Shown: positions 14,852-23,469, counted from the first letter of the stretch. The stretch is 48,439 nt of DNA from Proteobacteria bacterium SG_bin5 (GCA_002083475.1 LWDI01000073.1:1-48439), one strand, 5' to 3'. Notes: generated by a model from the sequence alone, not told the origin. A program made the numbers and translations.

Positions 14852-15445
14852 CCGATTTTATCGTCTCGACAGCTAGGTTGGGATCAACCGCCGAGAGCCC
14901 GTCCGCCATGTTACGCTGAACTTGCGAGTGCACCTCATCCCCCTGCCGCCGCTCGTTCACATTGATTGAGAAATTCGATAGTCCTTGTGCCATTTTATCG
15001 GGCTTGGGTCAAATTGGATCGAGCCCGATCCATGGGTAGCCGGGGTGTGCATTGGCACGCCTCCGGTCCGACTTCCGCCGTAACGCTAACGTGACCAAAG
15101 AGCAAGAGGTGAGGGGTGGGCTCAAACCGTGTCGAAACGACCCACGCCCTATGGCGTAAATGGCTCTACTTTTCCTGCCGCCGCCGTTCCCTTCCTCAGG
15201 ACGACCGTAGCGTCGATGCCGACCGCGCCGCCCCCGTATAACTAACGTCTATAATCGTGCCACATCGGCACATACTAGCGGGATGTTCATGACCGAAAAA
15301 ACAATTCACGATCAAATCACGCAACGTTAACGTTCCGGTAGCGTAACTCTCACGTCTCTCGAACCTTCATGCTTTCTTAATCCTCCCGCAAGCGGGGCGA
15401 GCGAATCGGTCGACGGTTCCCGCCGCTTGAAAAGGGGATGTCAGC
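14852..15445. other. Upstream region of the pilus cluster
   Basis: About 590 bases with no clear gene. An inverted repeat ATCGGGCT (14997-15004) / AGCCCGAT (15022-15029) lies early. A perfect 12-bp palindrome AACGTTAACGTT is at 15323-15334. The motif (C/T)TAACGT occurs at 15086-15092, 15242-15248 and 15327-15333. The middle copy directly abuts TATAAT (15250-15255), the best -10 in the region, though no TTGACA-like -35 precedes it. A 15-codon frame at 15283-15330 (MFMTEKTIHDQITQR) has a weak ribosome site. This is probably the main promoter and operator region of the pilus operon. Confidence 0.45.
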
Positions 15446-16117
15446 GTGGGGCTCGGGAGCCGGACGAGGCGCGAAGCGAACGCCAGCATATGGCTGGTCG
15501 CCTATCGCATCGCCGTCGCGGCGCTCCTGCTGCACGCCGGAGCGGCTTCAGCGCAGGTCACCGCTTATGCCGGCTCCGCTCAGCCGAATGTTACGCTCAG
15601 CATCTTCCTAAAAGCATCGGTCGGCCAGCGGTGCGGCATCGGCGAGTCGCTGGGGGCGAGCTTGAGCGTGGCGCTGGTCGCGCCCGATCTCGACGTCGCC
15701 GGGATCGATCAATCGGTTTCGTTCACGCTCAATTGCAACACTGCCGCGCGCGTCGCGGTGGTGTCCGATCATGGCGGCTTCGTCGCGGATACGGGCAGCG
15801 CGCCGGGTTTCACCAATCTTGCCCCTTATGATGTCGAACTCACTTTGGTGGGCGACGACGGCGTGGCGCGGGCGGTGTGCGGCGCGGCCGATCTGCGCCC
15901 CGGCGCGACGAGCTGCGCGCCGACTTATCTGATCCCGGCCGGCGGCAATTTCGCTGGTCCGGCGAGCGTGACCAGCGGGTTGCGCCTGGCCGGCCCGGCG
16001 CTCGCGGGCCGCCAATCGACCTTACGCGTCAAAGCCGGCGCGTGGCGCGGCCCAGGCCTGCTCGTCGCCGGCCGTTACGCCGACACTTTGACCTTAACCG
16101 TGAGCCCGGCGTCATGA
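15446..16117 (+). CDS. Chaperone-usher pilus subunit-like protein (first gene of cluster)
   Basis: A 223-residue secreted protein starting at GTG after AAAAGGGG. A long signal region (about 1-37) ends AGAASAQ. The mature protein has the pilin-like layout: VTLSIFLKASVGQRCGIGES near the N-terminus, a paired Cys in FTLNCNTAARVAVVSDHGGF, PGFTNLAPYDVELTLVGDDG in the middle, and a last strand GRYADTLTLTVSPAS. GxYxDTLTLTV is the closing beta-strand signature of fimbrial subunits of the spore-coat-U/chaperone-usher type. It has two extra Cys (AVCGAAD, TSCAP), a likely second disulfide. It is larger than the next subunits and separated by 112 bases from the major pilin gene. Its place in the fibre is not clear. 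Confidence 0.75.
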   Translation: MGLGSRTRREANASIWLVAYRIAVAALLLHAGAASAQVTAYAGSAQPNVTLSIFLKASVGQRCGIGESLGASLSVALVAPDLDVAGIDQSVSFTLNCNTAARVAVVSDHGGFVADTGSAPGFTNLAPYDVELTLVGDDGVARAVCGAADLRPGATSCAPTYLIPAGGNFAGPASVTSGLRLAGPALAGRQSTLRVKAGAWRGPGLLVAGRYADTLTLTVSPAS

Positions 16118-16229
16118 TCGGGCTCACGCATCCCAGCTTCTCGGCGCGCGTGATGCGTGTCGGCGAAGGCGAGCGCGGCCCGTGTCGCGAGCGCGTATCC
16201 ATGGCTACCCGGAAACAAAGGAAATCAAC

Positions 16230-16787
16230 ATGCGCATTACGAAGCTGATCGCGGGCGCCTCTGTCGCGCTCGCCATGACCGCCACGCCTGCCTTCGCGCA
16301 GTCGACCGGCACCGTCAATCTGTCGGGCACCGTTCAGCCCAAGTGCACCATCGCGCTCGGCGCGACTGCGGGGTCGGGCACCTCGGCCACGACTTCCATC
16401 ACCGCATCCGGCGATCTGTCGAGCAACGACGGAAACCTCAACGCCGCCGCTTTTGGCACTCAGTCGCAGCAGTTCACGGCCATGTGCAATGGCCCGAGCA
16501 CCTATTCGGCTTCGGCGAGCGCGCTGACGACGCCTTTCACCGGCACGGTGCCCGCCGGTTTCACCAACAGCATCAGCTTCACGGCGAACCTGGGCAGCGG
16601 TGTGACCGTGAACAGCGGCGCGACGATTCCGGCGACTGCGGTTCCAGGACCTTATCTCGCATCCAATAACATCTCGCTCGGCAATCTGAGCACCTCGGGC
16701 GGCGCGCGTCCGGTTGCCGGTACTTACACCGGCACGATCACGGTGACCATTGCTGCGAATGCCCTGCCGGCCGCACCGCTGCCGTAA
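16230..16787 (+). CDS. Probable major pilin of the chaperone-usher pilus
   Basis: A 185-residue secreted protein with a clean signal peptide (MRITKLIAGASVALAMTATP, then AFAQ). The mature part begins STGTVNLSGTVQPKCTIALG, in which the alternating hydrophobic strand before the first Cys is the donor strand passed to the next subunit. The partner Cys is in FTAMCNGPSTYSASASAL, and the protein ends ARPVAGTYTGTITVTIAANA. It has only the two structural cysteines and a Thr/Ser/Gly-rich body, typical of a polymerising subunit. AAAGGAAA is the ribosome site. A 12-bp stem-loop stands right behind the gene, as is common behind major pilins to raise their level over the downstream genes. Start ATG 16230 chosen for the signal peptide. 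Confidence 0.8.
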   Translation: MRITKLIAGASVALAMTATPAFAQSTGTVNLSGTVQPKCTIALGATAGSGTSATTSITASGDLSSNDGNLNAAAFGTQSQQFTAMCNGPSTYSASASALTTPFTGTVPAGFTNSISFTANLGSGVTVNSGATIPATAVPGPYLASNNISLGNLSTSGGARPVAGTYTGTITVTIAANALPAAPLP

Positions 16788-16808
16788 TCCAATTTCGCAA
16801 CTCTCGGC

Positions 16809-16839
16809 TCAAACTCGGGGATGATCTCCCCGAGTTTGA
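16809..16839 (+). terminator. Stem-loop after the major pilin gene
   Basis: TCAAACTCGGGG (16809-16820) pairs perfectly over 12 bp with CCCCGAGTTTGA (16828-16839) around a 7-base loop ATGATCT. There is no T-run, so it is more likely an mRNA-stabilising 3' structure or partial terminator between the pilin and downstream genes than a full terminator. It ends 20 bases before the next ATG. Confidence 0.7.
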
Positions 16840-16859
16840 CGAGATGATGGGAGATCGCC

Positions 16860-17402
16860 ATGTCAGCGATTAAATGGTGGACGACAGGCGTCCTCGCGAT
16901 CGTCGGCTATGGCTCTGCTGCAATGGCGGAGCCCGCCCAAGGAACGATGTCGATGTCGCTGTCCGCCACCGCGACGGCGCGTTGCGGATTCACCGACGGC
17001 GGCCAAGATACCAATCTACCGCTTGGGGAATTGACCCAAGCGGATGGACGACTCGATCCCTCGAAAGTGAATGGGAGAACCGCTAGCCTTAGCGGATGGT
17101 GTTCGGGCGCCGGCAGCACAATCAGCATCAATGCCGGTCGTATCAGCCGTATTCTTCTGCCGTCGTCATTGCCGTCTGATTTCTCCGCACAAATTGATTA
17201 TCAGGCGGCTGTCACGATCAACGGCCAAACGGCCCAATCTCAGTCGAACGTCGGGGGCTCCACCCCCGTCGTCGTTGGCCCATTCGCCGGCAACATCACC
17301 ATCGCAATGAGCAATGCTCAAACCGTTGGTGGCGCGAATAGGTTTCTCGTGGCCGGTGGCACTTATTTCGGTCAGGTGCAAATCACGATCAGGGCCAATT
17401 GA
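16860..17402 (+). CDS. Minor pilin subunit
   Basis: A 180-residue secreted protein. Signal peptide about residues 1-23 (MSAIKWWTTGVLAIVGYGSA, then AMA). The mature part starts EPAQGTMSMSLSATATARCG, has the partner Cys in ASLSGWCSGAGSTISI, a long linker with PSDFSAQIDYQAAVTINGQT and ends AGGTYFGQVQITIRAN. This is the same two-cysteine plan as the preceding pilin, with a different middle. Four bases of its end overlap the next gene's TTG start. It probably forms part of the fibre or the tip fibrillum. No lectin-like domain is visible at this length. Confidence 0.72.
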   Translation: MSAIKWWTTGVLAIVGYGSAAMAEPAQGTMSMSLSATATARCGFTDGGQDTNLPLGELTQADGRLDPSKVNGRTASLSGWCSGAGSTISINAGRISRILLPSSLPSDFSAQIDYQAAVTINGQTAQSQSNVGGSTPVVVGPFAGNITIAMSNAQTVGGANRFLVAGGTYFGQVQITIRAN

Positions 17403-17998
17403 TCTTGACGAAGAACTGGGCAGACTTACTACTCCTCGTCGGCTTGGCCGGGATTTCTATCGGTCTCGGCCAACCGGCGTTTGCGCAATCAACAGCCGTC
17501 GTCCAAACTGTCAATCTTTCAGGCCAAGCATCGCCAAGGTGTCTCGTCGGCCAACCCAGCCCACAGGTGGTCGACCTTGGCGCGCTCGCCGCGCAATCGG
17601 GGCCGCGCGCCGGAAGAACCGCCGCTGTCGCTCCCGCCGTGATCACCTTGCCCAACTCCTTCTGCAACTACGCCAACTCGCGCTTGCAGATCGAGGTGAG
17701 CGCACTGCGAACGACCGACACCCCCACCGCCTCCGCCAATTTCGCGCGCGCGATCAACTACACCGCGACTATTGGCCCATGGGCAAGTCCCGAGGCGACG
17801 GTAACGACCGCCGCCGCCGCCGATGGATCGCAACCCACCGCGACCGGCCTCAGCGCGGTGCAGCCCGCCGCGCGCGTCGCCGATCTGGTGTTGCGGCTTT
17901 CCGATTTCTCCGCGCCGAATGACGCGTATATCGTCGCCGGCACCTATAGCGCAGATATTCGAGTGACGCTTGGCCCGGCTAATGGAGCCGGCTTATGA
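17399..17998 (+). CDS. Minor pilin subunit
   Basis: A 199-residue secreted protein. The TTG at 17399 overlaps the previous stop; a second TTG at 17405 is possible. Hydrophobic signal about residues 8-29 ending QPAFAQ. The mature part has VVQTVNLSGQASPRCLVGQP with the donor-strand pattern, the second Cys in LPNSFCNYANSRLQIEVSAL, FARAINYTATIGPWASPEAT in the middle and the final AGTYSADIRVTLGPANG. The phrase FCNYANSRLQIEV resembles the next subunit's VCNYPHQLRFE, so the two genes are probably old duplicates. The stop is overlapped by the next ATG (ATGA), indicating tight coupling. Confidence 0.75.
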   Translation: MILTKNWADLLLLVGLAGISIGLGQPAFAQSTAVVQTVNLSGQASPRCLVGQPSPQVVDLGALAAQSGPRAGRTAAVAPAVITLPNSFCNYANSRLQIEVSALRTTDTPTASANFARAINYTATIGPWASPEATVTTAAAADGSQPTATGLSAVQPAARVADLVLRLSDFSAPNDAYIVAGTYSADIRVTLGPANGAGL

Positions 17999-18585
17999 AA
18001 GCGATTCGAACACTCGCGCTTGCCGCGTTGACGATTGCCGGCACCGCTCACGCGCAAAGCGACAGCAACACTCAAACCGTGAGCATCGGCGGCAGCGCCG
18101 ACCGAATTTGCACGCTTGGCCAGCCGCAGCTCGTCGCCGGCGACGTGCTCAACTTTCTCAACCAAAGCGGCGGTTCGCTCCAGGTTCAAACCCTCGCCGA
18201 TCCCGTCACGCTCACCACCCGCGCGGCGCGCGTGGGGGTAACGCTCGACGCGGTGTGCAACTATCCGCATCAGCTACGCTTCGAGACCGCCAATAATGGC
18301 CTCTTTTCCACCAACCAAAATCCGCTCGCCGCGCCGACCGGCTTTGGCGCGGCGGTGCCCTACACCGTCGATGCCCAATGGAACGGCACCAGCGCGACGT
18401 TCTTCGCGAACGCGCTGTTGCGTCAACGGCGCGAGCAAGTGTTGATCACGGGCGGCGCCTTCGCCGGGGCGGTGACGCTGCGCTTTACCATCGCTGCCGG
18501 CGCGACCAACGCCGAAGCAAATTCGCCGCTCGTCGCCGGCCCCTATGGCGATTTCGTGCGTATCTGGTTGGAGCCGCAGCCATGA
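17995..18585 (+). CDS. Minor pilin subunit
   Basis: A 196-residue secreted protein with signal peptide MKAIRTLALAALTIAGTAHA. The mature N-terminus reads TQTVSIGGSADRICTLGQPQ, the second Cys is in TLDAVCNYPHQLRFETANNG, the middle has GAAVPYTVDAQWNGTSATFF, and the end is LVAGPYGDFVRIWLEPQP. The last strand (GPYGDFVRIWLEP) is a variant of the G-x-Y-x-D pattern of the other subunits. Both ends show ATGA overlaps, so it is coupled to its neighbours. It is similar in length and plan to the subunit before it. Confidence 0.75.
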   Translation: MKAIRTLALAALTIAGTAHAQSDSNTQTVSIGGSADRICTLGQPQLVAGDVLNFLNQSGGSLQVQTLADPVTLTTRAARVGVTLDAVCNYPHQLRFETANNGLFSTNQNPLAAPTGFGAAVPYTVDAQWNGTSATFFANALLRQRREQVLITGGAFAGAVTLRFTIAAGATNAEANSPLVAGPYGDFVRIWLEPQP

Positions 18586-19145
18586 GATTTGCCATCGGCG
18601 CGCTCGCCCTGATCGTCGCGGCGCCCGCCGCCGCGCAGAACGTAGCGGTTTCGCAACAAATCCAGTTCGCCGGTGACGCCCCTTCTGCTTGCGTGGTCGG
18701 GGCCGCACGGGCTGGCGCGTTACAGAACGCGACGGTTGGCGCGACGGATACCAGTTCGGCATCGGTACAGATCACCGAGCTCGCCGATCCGAATACCGCG
18801 GTCGCGCGACCGGCCGTGATTCGCGTCAGCTTCGCGGCGATTTGCACCGCCGCCAACAACGTGACCGTCACTTCGCGCAATGGCGGCATGCGTCGCGTCG
18901 GCGCCGTCGCCGGTGCCACCGATCCGGTAGGCTTTACTCAAGTCGCCCCTTATCAGCTGACCGTGACCTGGTCGGGAGCCTCGGCGTCGGGCGCGAGCGG
19001 CGCGAATACGCCGCTAACGCTGAGCGCGGGCCAAGCCGTCCGCGGGGATCTGGGCCTTGAGCTAAATTTCGCGGGCGGTGGCGCGCCCCTGGTTAGTGGC
19101 ACATATGAAGACACGGTAACGGTTGAAGTGAAGGTTGCCGGCTAG
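18582..19145 (+). CDS. Minor pilin subunit
   Basis: A 187-residue secreted protein starting at ATG 18582 inside the previous stop. Signal peptide MRFAIGALALIVAAPAAAQ. The mature part has VAVSQQIQFAGDAPSACVVG, the second Cys in SFAAICTAANNVTVTSRNGG, then DPVGFTQVAPYQLTVTWSGA, and ends SGTYEDTVTVEVKVAG. The middle Q-V-A-P-Y element is also present as NLAPYDVELTL in the first gene of the cluster, so these two may be related. Last subunit gene before the chaperone; 24 bases separate them. Confidence 0.78.
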   Translation: MRFAIGALALIVAAPAAAQNVAVSQQIQFAGDAPSACVVGAARAGALQNATVGATDTSSASVQITELADPNTAVARPAVIRVSFAAICTAANNVTVTSRNGGMRRVGAVAGATDPVGFTQVAPYQLTVTWSGASASGASGANTPLTLSAGQAVRGDLGLELNFAGGGAPLVSGTYEDTVTVEVKVAG

Positions 19146-19169
19146 GGCGGGGATCAAAAGGGGGAACGG

Positions 19170-19913
19170 ATGTTCAAAGCGTGGAAGCGGCTGGTTCCGG
19201 CGGCGCTGATATGTGCGAGCGTGCCGGCGCTGGCGATGTCGGTTCAGCCGGTGGTGATCGATCTAAAGCTGCTGGGCAGCGGGAGCTCGCAAACGATCTC
19301 CGTGGAAAACAGCTTTTCAGGCCAGCTCCCCGTTGAACTCAAGGTAACGGAGTTAAATTTTAGCGCTGACGGCCTCGTCACCACCGGGAAGGAGTCGACC
19401 GATCTCCTCGTTTTCCCACCCCAGTCCATCATTCCCCCAGGACAAACGCAGAATTTTCGGGTGCAGTATGTCGGCGACCCCGACATCAAGAAGAGCAAGC
19501 ATTATTACGTCACGGTCGCGCAATTGCCGATCAAGTTGCCGGATGGCCAGTCCGGCGTTCAGATTTTGTATAACTTCCAGGTGCTCGTCAGCATCGCCCC
19601 TTTGGGCGTCGCGCCGCAGCTGAAGGTCACCGGGGCGCGCGTTGGGAAAGACGATAAGGGCAAGCCGGTGCCCGAAATCACGTTCAACAACGGTTCGGCC
19701 GCTCATGGCTATGTCTCGGCGGGGCGTCTGCGAATCATCATGCGTGACGCCGCCGGCAAGGAGATCTTTCGCAAGCAACTTTCGGGTCCCGAAATCCAGC
19801 AGACCGTGGGCTTCGGATTGATCGGCGCTGAGCAGACACGCACGATCAAAGTACCTCTCGAGTTGCCTGCGGCGGAAGGCTCCATCGATGCGCAGTTCAC
19901 GTCGCAAGGCTAG
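19170..19913 (+). CDS. Periplasmic pilus chaperone (PapD/FimC-like fold)
   Basis: A 247-residue two-domain Ig-like chaperone that binds pilus subunits in the periplasm by donor-strand complementation. Signal peptide about 1-22. The first domain holds QPVVIDLKLLGSGSSQTISV, FPPQSIIPPGQTQNFRVQYV and the G1 strand GVQILYNFQVLVSIAPLG with alternating hydrophobic residues; the second holds PEITFNNGSAAHGYVSAGRL and RTIKVPLELP. The classical basic pair (PapD Arg8, Lys112) is not evident: the G1 strand has no Lys and the residue aligned to Arg8 appears to be Asp31. It therefore belongs to a divergent group rather than FGS/FGL. It overlaps the usher gene by 26 bases. Confidence 0.9.
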   Translation: MFKAWKRLVPAALICASVPALAMSVQPVVIDLKLLGSGSSQTISVENSFSGQLPVELKVTELNFSADGLVTTGKESTDLLVFPPQSIIPPGQTQNFRVQYVGDPDIKKSKHYYVTVAQLPIKLPDGQSGVQILYNFQVLVSIAPLGVAPQLKVTGARVGKDDKGKPVPEITFNNGSAAHGYVSAGRLRIIMRDAAGKEIFRKQLSGPEIQQTVGFGLIGAEQTRTIKVPLELPAAEGSIDAQFTSQG

Positions 19914-22431
19914 GCTCGTCCGGCCACCTTGCACGGTGCTGATCGCCACGATGACGCTCGTGGCGCTCGATCATGCCGATGCTCAAGGCCCACAACGCGC
20001 GACGGCCTCGCCCGCCGCAGCGGCGCTCGGCCGCATTGTGATCGAGCGTGATACGAGCGCCGGGGCGGCCAAAATCAATAGCTTAACGCGCACCGTAACG
20101 TTGCAAGTGGGGGTGAAGGATGGCGCTGCCTATCTGGGCGACATCCAATTATTCATCTCACCGGAAGATCGAATCTATTTCGAGGCCGGCAAGCTATTCG
20201 AGCTGATCCGCGCTTCGCTGTCGGAAGCAGCCACGAAAGACCTAGAGCAGCGCCTCCGCGCCGCCGAGACTGACGTTTCATCGCTTGCTGCCGCCGGCCT
20301 CGGTATACGTTATGATCCAAAGCGGATCGAGCTCATATTGACAATCGCGCCAACGCTTCGCGAGGCGCGGTCGCTCAATATCGGCAATCTCGATCGCGCC
20401 AAGGTGGGCTCATACGTCGCTCCCGCGACGTTGAGCGCGTATCTGAATATCCGAGGTGCTTTCGACATTATTTCGGATGGCCCCTCGCGGGGCGTTCAGG
20501 CCCCCATCATAGCGCTTGACGGCGCTGCCCGGTGGAACAACGTCGTGCTCGAGGCGGCCGGTGTCGCGCAGCCCGGCAACGTAACTGGTTCGAGCTTTCA
20601 GCGTTTGGGCACGCGATTGGTTTATGACGATCAGAAGAGTTTAATTCGCTGGACGGCCGGTGATTTGTTGCCCCTAGCACGCGGCTTTCAAAGCGCGCCG
20701 CAGCTCGCCGGCATTTCCTTGTTTCGCAGCTATACCGTTCTGTCCCCACAAGACATCATCCGTCCGCGCGGTGATCGAACCTTTCTGATTGAACGGCCCT
20801 CGCAGGTTAGGATTCAGGTGAATGGTCAGCAGGTTCAGCAAGTTCAGCTTGCCGCCGGCTCCTATAACTTGCAGGATTTTCCTTTCGTTCAAGGTGGTAA
20901 TAACGTAAAGATCTCCGTCATCGACGATACGGGGCGGGCTAGGGAAATTCAGTTCAGCCTATTTCTTGATCAGACGCAGTTGCGCCGTGGCCTGAGCGAG
21001 TTCGGTTTTTTCGCGGGTGTGCGATCGGCGCTCGGGTCGGTTGGTCCGGTCTACAGTGACGAATTTGCCGTCACCGGTTTCTACAGACGCGGCATAAGCG
21101 ACCGGTTGACGTTGGGGGGGAATTTTCAAGCTGACTCCCGTGTCGCTATGGGCGGTGGCGAATTTGTCGTCGCCACTCCACTTGGCTCGTTCGGAAACAC
21201 ATTTAGCATATCCTATAACAAAAACGGCGGGATCGGATATGCTACGCTGACGACATTTCAGAGAATCTTCCAGCGCCCAACTGGATTGAGCGATGCAATC
21301 AGTTTGGCGTTGGAAACCAGAAGTCGAAACTTCTCGTCAATTGGCGTGCTGATACCGAACAATCTCATCGCTTGGCGTATTTCAGGTAGTGCGACCCATT
21401 CCTTCTCCCGACAAGTTTTTGGAGGTTTCGACTTTCAGTACGCGAAAGGGCGAGGACAACAAAATGACGAACAGATTTATCGTTTGTCTGGTGGCATAAG
21501 AATATCGGATTCGCTTAGCTTTTCTGGAGACGTGCGTTATGAGAGCGGCCAGGCCGGGCGGCAGATAGCTGCCTTGCTGACGCTAACACTTCGAACCAGC
21601 CAATTCTCTAGTGCTCGTACCGATTATGACACCAGAAACAATCGAGCTCGGGCCTCGTACCAAGCGTTGAACGGTCAGGGTATAGGCGCGTACAACATAC
21701 TCGCAGACGTGGAACGAAGCGATCTTGGATCAAGCGCGAGCGTGAACGCGTCATATTTCACCAATCGAGCTGAATTGGGGTTTGCCCATGCCGCGAATTT
21801 CGCCGGCACATTTTCATCGTCAATTTCACAGCGTTCGTCATTCCGGTTAGCCTCGTCTATTGCGTTCGCCGACGGAGCTTTTTCGGTCGGGCGCCCGATC
21901 AACGATGGTTTCGCCATTGTCGAACCGACGCCTGGTTTGAGCGGTACGAACATCATCGTGGCGCCATCGCCGCTCGGCAAGATCGGCCAAACGGGCGCCC
22001 TTGGCTCGGCGATCGAACCCAATCTCAGCGCTTATTCCGAACGAAGTATTGCGATCGATGCACCGGAGGCGAAAGCTGGGACGGACCTGGGCCTTGGCGC
22101 ATTCCGCGTCCGGCCCCCTTATCGCGCGGGGTATCGACTGATTGTCGGTTCCGAGTACAATGTTTCCGTACTTGGACGTTTGTTACAGGCGACCGGCGCG
22201 CCTTTGGCGCTCGCGACTGGAAAAGCGTTCGAGGCAAAGGGCGGCGATCGGGAGCCGTTGGTCATTTTCACCAACCGCGAAGGCACATTTGGCCTTGCGG
22301 GGCTTTCGCCCGGTAAATGGACAATTCAAATGTCCGATGATGACCAAACCGTGTACGAGCTTGTCATACCAGAGAAATCCGAGGGTCTGGTTAGGGTTGG
22401 CGACATTAGACCATTGGGGGATTCGAAATGA
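19888..22431 (+). CDS. Outer membrane usher protein (PapC/FimD family)
   Basis: An 847-residue usher that recruits chaperone-subunit complexes and extrudes the fibre. Residues 1-33 form a signal region; the N-terminal periplasmic domain (about 45-160) has VTLQVGVKDGAAYLGDIQLF and GIRYDPKRIELILTI. The beta-barrel follows with the conserved stretch PSQVRIQVNGQQVQQVQLAA, GSYNLQDFPFVQGGNN and VKISVIDDTGRAREIQFSLF. The C-terminal domains include RAGYRLIVGSEYNVSVLGRL and NREGTFGLAGLSPGKWTIQM. Size matches ushers. GC content falls clearly through this gene compared with the core flanks, a sign of transfer. The ATG 19888 lies within the chaperone gene; ATG 19951 is an alternative but would lose the basic n-region of the signal. 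Confidence 0.92.
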   Translation: MRSSRRKARLVRPPCTVLIATMTLVALDHADAQGPQRATASPAAAALGRIVIERDTSAGAAKINSLTRTVTLQVGVKDGAAYLGDIQLFISPEDRIYFEAGKLFELIRASLSEAATKDLEQRLRAAETDVSSLAAAGLGIRYDPKRIELILTIAPTLREARSLNIGNLDRAKVGSYVAPATLSAYLNIRGAFDIISDGPSRGVQAPIIALDGAARWNNVVLEAAGVAQPGNVTGSSFQRLGTRLVYDDQKSLIRWTAGDLLPLARGFQSAPQLAGISLFRSYTVLSPQDIIRPRGDRTFLIERPSQVRIQVNGQQVQQVQLAAGSYNLQDFPFVQGGNNVKISVIDDTGRAREIQFSLFLDQTQLRRGLSEFGFFAGVRSALGSVGPVYSDEFAVTGFYRRGISDRLTLGGNFQADSRVAMGGGEFVVATPLGSFGNTFSISYNKNGGIGYATLTTFQRIFQRPTGLSDAISLALETRSRNFSSIGVLIPNNLIAWRISGSATHSFSRQVFGGFDFQYAKGRGQQNDEQIYRLSGGIRISDSLSFSGDVRYESGQAGRQIAALLTLTLRTSQFSSARTDYDTRNNRARASYQALNGQGIGAYNILADVERSDLGSSASVNASYFTNRAELGFAHAANFAGTFSSSISQRSSFRLASSIAFADGAFSVGRPINDGFAIVEPTPGLSGTNIIVAPSPLGKIGQTGALGSAIEPNLSAYSERSIAIDAPEAKAGTDLGLGAFRVRPPYRAGYRLIVGSEYNVSVLGRLLQATGAPLALATGKAFEAKGGDREPLVIFTNREGTFGLAGLSPGKWTIQMSDDDQTVYELVIPEKSEGLVRVGDIRPLGDSK

Positions 22432-23438
22432 AGCAGCTTGTTGTGGGGTTATCAAGCTCGATAATTTTGATATGCTGCCCGCTTGAAGAAACTAAAGCCT
22501 GCTCGTTGAATATTGTGTCGAGCCCTGTCACTATTGTGTACGATCCGTTTTCGAATAACGGCGCAACGGTTCAGGGTTCTATAGAAATAACCCGGCTAGG
22601 GAATGCTAACGAGAAGCCGCAGTCGGCGGCGGTAGTTCTAATAAAGCCAGATGCATGGCAAATGTTACAACTAATAACGCCTAATGCGAGCAACAGCGAC
22701 GTATCTTATATTCGAGCTGAAATACCTGCTGGTCTACCCAACCCGATTTATAACCCAGGCAATCGTCAAATTACCGTTCGCTGGGCCGAACCAACGGCAA
22801 CCGACTCCGTATCGGTCCCATTCACAATCATCGTTCCACCCAGTGTCCCGCTTCGCGTTGGCGCCAACGAACTCGCTTTTTCGGCTAGATATGCGTGTAC
22901 AAATGCCGATGGAACTTATTCTCCTGCACAGAACATCGACATTATAGCGGCCGTTCGAGCAAACGTTGATGTAAAAAGTGCCGCTAGAGCTTATTTCAAC
23001 GGCGAGCTGAGCAACAATTCATTGATATTCGACTTTGGTGAGATTGGAAATCTAAATTCAAACGACGTCCAAGTCGATCCACGAAGCTATACCCGCGAGG
23101 CGCGTCTCAATGTTCAGAGCAGCGGTTCGTATACCCTAGCTGTGACCTCGCAAAATGGCTATCGTCTCGCTTTGCCCGGCGGAAGTACGGCCGATCCGCG
23201 ATCAACCGTCAGTTACCGATTGACCATTGGGGGATCGGCGCGATCTGGCTTAGGCGACCGATCGGCCTTCACTCGCTTGTGCGCGGCGGCGGGGGTCGTA
23301 ACGGTCACCCAGATTCCGGTCAGCGTGTCGCTCGCCGAGGGCGGTGCGGGAAAACTTGCGTCTCCCGTCTATTCGGACGAGCTTACGATCACCATCACGC
23401 CCGAGATCCTTGGCACTGGCGGCATCCCGTGTCAGTAA
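22428..23438 (+). CDS. Large pilus subunit, probable tip adhesin
   Basis: A 336-residue protein coupled to the usher by an ATGA overlap. Signal about residues 1-25. Unlike the other subunits it has two parts. Residues about 26-180 include IVYDPFSNNGATVQGSIEIT, AVVLIKPDAWQML and VPLRVGANELAFSARYACTN. The C-terminal pilin-like domain (about 185-336) has LIFDFGEIGNLNSNDVQVDP, REARLNVQSSGSYTLAVTSQ and a last strand ASPVYSDELTITITPEIL. An N-terminal receptor-binding domain fused to a pilin domain is the plan of tip adhesins, and the gene's place after the usher fits (compare csuE). The ligand cannot be guessed. Low GC. Its stop codon lies inside the first unit of a 14-bp tandem repeat. Confidence 0.8.
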   Translation: MKQLVVGLSSSIILICCPLEETKACSLNIVSSPVTIVYDPFSNNGATVQGSIEITRLGNANEKPQSAAVVLIKPDAWQMLQLITPNASNSDVSYIRAEIPAGLPNPIYNPGNRQITVRWAEPTATDSVSVPFTIIVPPSVPLRVGANELAFSARYACTNADGTYSPAQNIDIIAAVRANVDVKSAARAYFNGELSNNSLIFDFGEIGNLNSNDVQVDPRSYTREARLNVQSSGSYTLAVTSQNGYRLALPGGSTADPRSTVSYRLTIGGSARSGLGDRSAFTRLCAAAGVVTVTQIPVSVSLAEGGAGKLASPVYSDELTITITPEILGTGGIPCQ

Positions 23439-23469
23439 GGCCGTGTCAGTAAGGCCGTGTCGGTAAGGC
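23428..23469 (+). repeat. Three tandem 14-bp units over the adhesin stop
   Basis: CGTGTCAGTAAGGC is repeated at 23428-23441, 23442-23455 and, with one change (A to G), 23456-23469. The TAA stop of the large subunit is in unit 1. Extra units would not alter the protein. Probably a recent slippage product. Confidence 0.9.

Noticed and set aside
15283..15330. 15-codon leader gene before the pilus operon
   Set aside because: Weak ribosome site and no overlap or coupling with a gene; kept as a remark in the intergenic entry.
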